Assembly: GCF_023614525.1 (NCBI RefSeq)
Contig: NZ_CP097885.1
Span: forward strand, 1,486,501-1,550,500
Direction: 5' to 3'
DNA length: 64,000 nt
Source: Peptoniphilus genitalis
GTDB taxonomy: Bacteria > Bacillota > Clostridia > Tissierellales > Peptoniphilaceae
The notes under the pieces: generated by a model
The model's input: the letters and a program-made list of their open reading frames with translations, nothing else
What the model was told of the DNA's origin: nothing
The model's database searches: none
Position numbers and translations under genes: made by a program
Shown: in pieces, positions 60,232 through 64,000 of the stretch
Position numbering within the stretch: position 1 is the stretch's first letter
How the letters are laid out: each line of letters opens with the position of its first letter

Positions 60232-61447
60232 ACTTTTAGCACCAGCAGGTGATATAAATAAATTAAAAACTGCAGTGGAATATGGTGCCGATGCAGTGTA
60301 TCTTGGTGGAGAAAGCTTTGGACTTAGAAAAGCTTCCAAAAACTTCTCAATGGAAGATATTAAGTGGGCAACGGATTATTTACACGAGAGGGGAAAGAAG
60401 ATTCACGTAACTCTAAACATAATTCCCCACAACCATGACATGGAAGGTGTAGAAGACTACATCAAAGACCTCTATGAAATTGGAGTAGACGCTCTTATAG
60501 TTGCTGACCCAGGCATGTTTATGAAGGTTAAGGAAGTTGCACCAGACTTTCCAATCCATATTTCAACTCAAGGATCAGTAACTAATGTGGAAACTGTAAA
60601 ATTCTGGCAAAAGCTGGGAGCAGAAAGAGTTGTAATGGCAAGAGAGCTAAGCCTAAAGGAAGTAGCTGATATTATTAAAGAAGTTGGTGACTCTATAGAA
60701 GTTGAAACTTTTGCCCACGGTGCCATGTGCATGTCCTACTCAGGAAGATGCCTTCTATCAAATTACATGACTGGAAGAGATGCCAACATGGGTGACTGTG
60801 CCCAACCTTGCAGGTATAAGTACCACCTAGTTGAAGAGAAGAGACCTGGAGAATACTTCCCAATAGAAGAACACGACGAGGGAACTTTTATTATGAACTC
60901 CAAGGATCTTTGCATGATTGAACACATTGACGAGATGATTGAAGCTGGTATTGCCAGCCTAAAGATTGAAGGTCGTGTAAAAAGTGAATACTATCTTGCA
61001 ACAGTAATTAGGTCTTACAGGATGGCAATTGATGCTTATTATAGAGATCCAGAAAATTACAAGTACGACCCATCACTATTAGAAGAAATTAAAAAGGTAA
61101 GTCACAGGGACTTCACAACTGGTTTCTTCTTTGGACAAGCTAATGAAAATTCACAAGTATATAAGGACAACTCCTACATCAGAGGTTACGACTTTGTGGG
61201 AATTGTATTAGACTATGATGAGGAAACAAAGATTGCGACAATCGAACAAAGAAATAGGGTCTTTGTTGGTGAAGAAATTGAAATCTTTGGACCTGGCGTA
61301 AAACATTTTGACTACAAAATAGAAAAGATGTTAGATGATAAGGATAGAGAAATCGACGTTGCAAATAAGGCAAAGCAAATTTTTAAAATTAAAATCGACC
61401 AACCTATTAAAAAAGGATTTATTTTGAGGAGAGAAAATGAAGAATAA
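60218..61447 (+). CDS. U32 family protein (TrhP-like tRNA hydroxylation)
   Basis: A 409-aa U32 'peptidase' family protein. [29 protein letters not shown] is the standard start; [29 protein letters not shown] and the Cys-bearing [32 protein letters not shown] (likely Fe-S) follow, then a C-terminal beta domain. Relatives (TrhP/YegQ) are needed for prephenate-dependent tRNA U34 hydroxylation, consistent with trmR next door. AAGGAGAAAAG precedes the ATG. Confidence 0.88.
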   Translation: MKKIELLAPAGDINKLKTAVEYGADAVYLGGESFGLRKASKNFSMEDIKWATDYLHERGKKIHVTLNIIPHNHDMEGVEDYIKDLYEIGVDALIVADPGMFMKVKEVAPDFPIHISTQGSVTNVETVKFWQKLGAERVVMARELSLKEVADIIKEVGDSIEVETFAHGAMCMSYSGRCLLSNYMTGRDANMGDCAQPCRYKYHLVEEKRPGEYFPIEEHDEGTFIMNSKDLCMIEHIDEMIEAGIASLKIEGRVKSEYYLATVIRSYRMAIDAYYRDPENYKYDPSLLEEIKKVSHRDFTTGFFFGQANENSQVYKDNSYIRGYDFVGIVLDYDEETKIATIEQRNRVFVGEEIEIFGPGVKHFDYKIEKMLDDKDREIDVANKAKQIFKIKIDQPIKKGFILRRENEE

Positions 61448-62054
61448 GGCCTGTATTATTGGAATATGCGGTGGAAGTGGTAGCGGCAAGAGTACTGTTA
61501 CCAAAAAACTAATTGATTTAATTGGAAGGGACAAGGTCTCTGTTATTGAGCAGGACTCCTATTATAAGGACCAATCAAACTTAGTCTTTGAAGAAAGAGT
61601 TAAGACTAACTATGACCATCCCCTTGCTTTTGACAATGACCTCTTGTTTGAACACTTAGAAATGTTAAAGGATGGCAAGTCTATTGAGAAACCAATTTAT
61701 GACTTTGCCCTTCACAACAGAAAAAAAGAAAAGGAAATTGTTGAAGCAAAACCAATTATTATTCTTGAGGGAATTCTAATTTTTAATGAAGTCAACCTAA
61801 TTGACATCATGGACATAAAAGTTTTTGTTGATACTGATGCCGATGTGAGAATCATTAGAAGGATTAAGAGGGACATGCTTGAGAGAGGAAGGTCACTTGA
61901 CTCAGTTATTGATCAGTACCTTTCAACAGTTAGACCATCACATCTCCAATTTGTTGAGCCATCAAAGAGGTATGCAGACCTAATTATCCCAGAGGGTGGC
62001 GAAAACGAAGTGGCTATAGATATTTTGTACCAAAAAATTAAATCTTTGGTATAA
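61437..62054 (+). CDS. udk: Uridine kinase
   Basis: A 205-aa P-loop kinase that phosphorylates uridine and cytidine. Walker [28 protein letters not shown] with the catalytic Asp, [23 protein letters not shown] and [11 protein letters not shown] are present, and the C-terminal [38 protein letters not shown] precedes the ATG inside the end of the U32 gene. It ends the alaS-udk region. Confidence 0.96.
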   Translation: MKNKACIIGICGGSGSGKSTVTKKLIDLIGRDKVSVIEQDSYYKDQSNLVFEERVKTNYDHPLAFDNDLLFEHLEMLKDGKSIEKPIYDFALHNRKKEKEIVEAKPIIILEGILIFNEVNLIDIMDIKVFVDTDADVRIIRRIKRDMLERGRSLDSVIDQYLSTVRPSHLQFVEPSKRYADLIIPEGGENEVAIDILYQKIKSLV

Positions 62055-62060
62055 AAGTGT

Positions 62061-62089
62061 TTGACAAGAGATAACCTATGTGTTATCAT
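62061..62089 (+). promoter_or_regulatory. Promoter of infC-rpmI-rplT
   Basis: TTGACA (62061-62066), 17-base spacer, TATCAT (62084-62089). Confidence 0.8.
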
Positions 62090-62094
62090 TGTCT

Positions 62095-62199
62095 TTGTTA
62101 TTAAAGAAGAAGTCCGCTTCTCACCTAATGGCTCAGTCATTTAGGTTATTTGAAAATTACGATGAATTTGCGGGCATCTTTTTAGGTGCCCGCTTTTTT
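62095..62199 (+). promoter_or_regulatory. Ribosomal protein L20-type leader with attenuator
   Basis: Leader of the infC-rpmI-rplT operon. A CCTAATG / CATTTAGG stem (about 62123-62145) precedes a strong terminator GCGGGCA / TGCCCGC + T6 (62170-62199). In Firmicutes L20 binds this leader and promotes termination; the sequence fits that arrangement. Confidence 0.75.
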
Positions 62200-62220
62200 A
62201 ATTTACGGAGGTGCTTAGAA

Positions 62221-62748
62221 ATTAAAGAACTTCAAATCAATGAAGAGATAAGAGAAAAGGAAGTCAGATTAGTAGATGATGAGGGCAATCAACTTGGCGT
62301 TGTGTCCAGAAATCAAGCCATCGACTTGGCTACAACTAAAAAACTTGACCTAGTGAACGTTGCGCCAAACGCAAAACCACCAGTATGTCGTATAATGGAC
62401 TATGGTAAATACAGATACGAGCAAGAGAAAAAAGAAAAAGAAGCTAGAAAAAAGCAAAAAGTTATCAATGTTAAGGAACTAAGATTTAGTCCAAACATTG
62501 AAGACCATGACTTGAATACTAAAGCCAATAGAGCTATTGATTTCTTAAAAAACGGTGATAGAGTTAAGGTTTCAGTTAGATTTAGAGGTAGAGAGATGGG
62601 TCATACTGATCTTGGTAGAGAAGTTCTCGACAAGTTTTATGATTTAATTTCTGAGTATGGAGTTGTGGACAAAAAACCCAAAATGGAAGGAAGAAGTTTA
62701 GTTATGTTCCTTTCAGAAAGAAAAGACAGCGACAAGTCTGATAATTAA
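62221..62748 (+). CDS. infC: Translation initiation factor IF-3 (ATT start)
   Basis: A 175-aa factor that prevents subunit joining and checks the start codon. [49 protein letters not shown] and the C-terminal [21 protein letters not shown] are family blocks. The start is ATT 62221: GGAGGTG lies nine bases upstream and no in-frame ATG, GTG or TTG exists between; the ATG at 62080 is before the terminator. ATT starts let IF3 control its own level. Confidence 0.93.
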   Translation: MKELQINEEIREKEVRLVDDEGNQLGVVSRNQAIDLATTKKLDLVNVAPNAKPPVCRIMDYGKYRYEQEKKEKEARKKQKVINVKELRFSPNIEDHDLNTKANRAIDFLKNGDRVKVSVRFRGREMGHTDLGREVLDKFYDLISEYGVVDKKPKMEGRSLVMFLSERKDSDKSDN

Positions 62749-62759
62749 GGAGGATTTTT

Positions 62760-62951
62760 ATGGCAAAGATGAAAACTCACAGAGCTTCCGCGAAGAGGTT
62801 TAAGAGAACAGGTTCTGGAAAGCTTAAGAGATTTTACGCTTTTAAAGGACATTTAACAGGTAAGAAAACTGCTAAGAGACTAAGAAAACTTAGAAAGAGC
62901 AGTACGGTTTCTAAAGGTGATCAAAGAAGAATTGATCGCATGATCCCTTAA
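62760..62951 (+). CDS. rpmI: 50S ribosomal protein L35
   Basis: A 63-aa basic protein, [22 protein letters not shown] being the L35 consensus, with [28 protein letters not shown] precedes the ATG, 11 bases after infC. Between infC and rplT in the standard order. Confidence 0.98.
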   Translation: MAKMKTHRASAKRFKRTGSGKLKRFYAFKGHLTGKKTAKRLRKLRKSSTVSKGDQRRIDRMIP

Positions 62952-62963
62952 TAGGAGGTAAAA

Positions 62964-63314
62964 ATGGCTAGAGTAAAAAGAGGCGTTAACGCTAAAAAAA
63001 GACATAAGAATATACTAAAGCAATCCAAGGGATATTTTGGTGCTAAATCAAAATTATTTAGAACTGCTAACCAAGCTGTTATGAAATCTCTTAACTATGC
63101 TTACATTGGTAGAAAACAAAGAAAAAGAGATTTTAGAAAACTTTGGATTACAAGAATTAATGCAGCTGCAAGAATTAATGGCATGAGCTATTCAAAATTC
63201 ATTAGCGGTCTTAAGAAAGCTAACATCACTATTAATAGAAAGATGCTTTCTGAAATGGCAATTAATGATCCAGCTGGCTTTGCAAAACTAGTTGAAATTG
63301 CAAAAGAACAATAA
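62964..63314 (+). CDS. rplT: 50S ribosomal protein L20
   Basis: A 116-aa assembly protein: [41 protein letters not shown] and the C-terminal [32 protein letters not shown]. It binds 23S rRNA and, in Firmicutes, its own operon leader. AGGAGGTAAAA precedes the ATG. A strong terminator follows. Confidence 0.98.
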   Translation: MARVKRGVNAKKRHKNILKQSKGYFGAKSKLFRTANQAVMKSLNYAYIGRKQRKRDFRKLWITRINAAARINGMSYSKFISGLKKANITINRKMLSEMAINDPAGFAKLVEIAKEQ

Positions 63315-63319
63315 ATTAT

Positions 63320-63343
63320 TGCTCCCTTTTGGGAGCATTTTTT
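63320..63343 (+). terminator. Terminator of infC-rpmI-rplT
   Basis: TGCTCCC / GGGAGCA stem, TTTT loop, T6. Confidence 0.9.
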
Positions 63344-63382
63344 GTATAATAAGTTTTAGTAAATTTATTTAATGAGGAAATT

Positions 63383-64000
63383 ATGATTAGAAAATTAAAA
63401 AAGAATCCACCCCTCATGGTCTGCCTTTCATTTTTTGGCTTGATCCTATTTGGGGCAATTTTATTAAACCTTCCTCTTGCTTCGGCAGATGGAAATTCCA
63501 TTGGATTTTTAAATGCCCTTTTCACATCAACATCAGCTTCTTGTGTGACGGGACTTATTGTTGCCAACACCGCCACCCAATGGACAGTTTTTGGCAAACT
63601 TGTAATTATAACTTTGATACAAATTGGTGGACTGGGAACCATGGTTTTCTTGTCTCTTATTGCCCTTGCATTTAATAAAAAAATTGGAATCACTCAGAGA
63701 AGAATTATAAAGGAACAAACTAATGCTGATACAAGCAAGGGGATCATTAGACTTGTTATCTACATTATTAAGTTTTCTTTAAGTGTGGAACTTATTGGGG
63801 CAGTCTTACTTGCAACAAGATTCATTCCAGACTTTGGTTTGGAAAGGGGAATTTTATTTTCTCTCTTCCATGCAGTGTCAGCCTTTTGTAACGCAGGTTT
63901 TGATATTATAGGCAACTCCCTTGTAGACTATGTAGACAACATAACTGTTAATCTTGTCATAGCCTTTCTAATAATTTTTGGTGGTCTTGGCTTTACAGTT
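63383..64000 (+). CDS. Trk/Ktr potassium uptake protein, KtrB type (3' end outside window)
   Basis: The frame from ATG 63383 (GAGGAAATT upstream) stays open to the window end (206 residues seen of about 450). MIRKLKKNPPLMVCLSFFGL begins the first helix; TSTSASCVTGL is the first pore loop and FHAVSAFCNAGFDII the second, with IQIGGLGTMVFLS between. This is the K+-translocating subunit of KtrAB/KtrCD or TrkH-like systems; a regulatory TrkA/KtrA gene would be expected nearby, outside this window. Confidence 0.93.
   Translation, partial: MIRKLKKNPPLMVCLSFFGLILFGAILLNLPLASADGNSIGFLNALFTSTSASCVTGLIVANTATQWTVFGKLVIITLIQIGGLGTMVFLSLIALAFNKKIGITQRRIIKEQTNADTSKGIIRLVIYIIKFSLSVELIGAVLLATRFIPDFGLERGILFSLFHAVSAFCNAGFDIIGNSLVDYVDNITVNLVIAFLIIFGGLGFTV

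Noticed and set aside
62080-62220. N-terminal extension of IF-3 from ATG 62080
   Set aside because: It would be translated through the attenuator hairpin, overlaps the promoter -10 region and adds 47 residues not found in IF-3.

Overview
The window is AT-rich, densely coded DNA from a low-GC Gram-positive anaerobe. Firmicute-type features are a dnaE-pfkA-pyk cluster, two T-box leaders, a TPP riboswitch, an L20-type infC leader, a SufCBDSU operon with SufU, RNase J, IreB and AGGAGG ribosome binding sites. Gene order and protein style suggest the Tissierellia / Peptoniphilaceae (relatives of Anaerococcus, Peptoniphilus, Finegoldia); this placement is inference. No rRNA, tRNA, CRISPR array or prophage was seen. 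Both ends are cut genes: dnaE on the left and a Trk/Ktr potassium channel subunit on the right.

Layout. 1-5.6 kb: dnaE-pfkA-pyk, followed by an 18/36-bp AT-rich tandem array. 5.9-10.7 kb (minus strand): DUF1113 membrane protein, HD hydrolase, a 567-aa Lys/Glu repeat protein and MurJ. 10.8-13.2 kb: ABC exporter and nitroreductase-like protein. 13.3-16.2 kb: TPP-riboswitch-controlled thiamine(-precursor) ABC transporter. 16.3-20.9 kb: 5-oxoprolinase operon pxpA-ycsG-pxpB-pxpC-ycsI-like. 21-26 kb: small accessory genes, a second tandem array, a HEPN plus PD-(D/E)XK candidate nuclease, an unknown TIM-barrel protein with an NhaC antiporter, and a macrodomain protein. 26-29 kb (minus): a class A PBP whose transpeptidase motifs are broken, plus a tiny basic protein. 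29.3-32.7 kb: hflX-yigZ-nadE and a four-copy family of about 60-residue membrane proteins, one copy frameshifted. 32.7-37.1 kb: two TrpX-type binding proteins, each behind its own T-box (apparent specifiers UUC and UAC), sharing one permease and ATPase. 37.2-37.9 kb: an IS200/IS605 element with tnpA and only a tnpB tail. 37.9-41.7 kb (minus): ECF sigma/anti-sigma pair and an ABC-2 pair with a degenerate ATPase. 41.8-45.8 kb: a third tandem array, then ychF, a HAD phosphatase, rbgA, rnhB and yraN. 45.9-53.7 kb: sufCBDSU, an Rrf2 regulator, a second cysteine desulfurase and an AI-2E family protein. 53.7-62.0 kb: alaS-ireB-ruvX-DUF1292-fur-rnj-trmR-U32-udk, resembling the Bacillus subtilis alaS-udk region. 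62.0-63.3 kb: infC-rpmI-rplT with an attenuator leader and an ATT start.

How the parts work together: much of the window is housekeeping (replication, glycolysis, Fe-S assembly, ribosome assembly, tRNA charging and wobble modification). Nutrient capture is tied to RNA sensors: TPP for the thiamine-type transporter and T-boxes for the aromatic amino acid transporter. The observations most worth following are the PBP with a pseudo-transpeptidase domain, the T-box pair, the HEPN/PD-(D/E)XK fusion, the IS200/IS605 element with a tnpB tail, the degenerate ABC-2 ATPase and the shared 18-bp repeat arrays.
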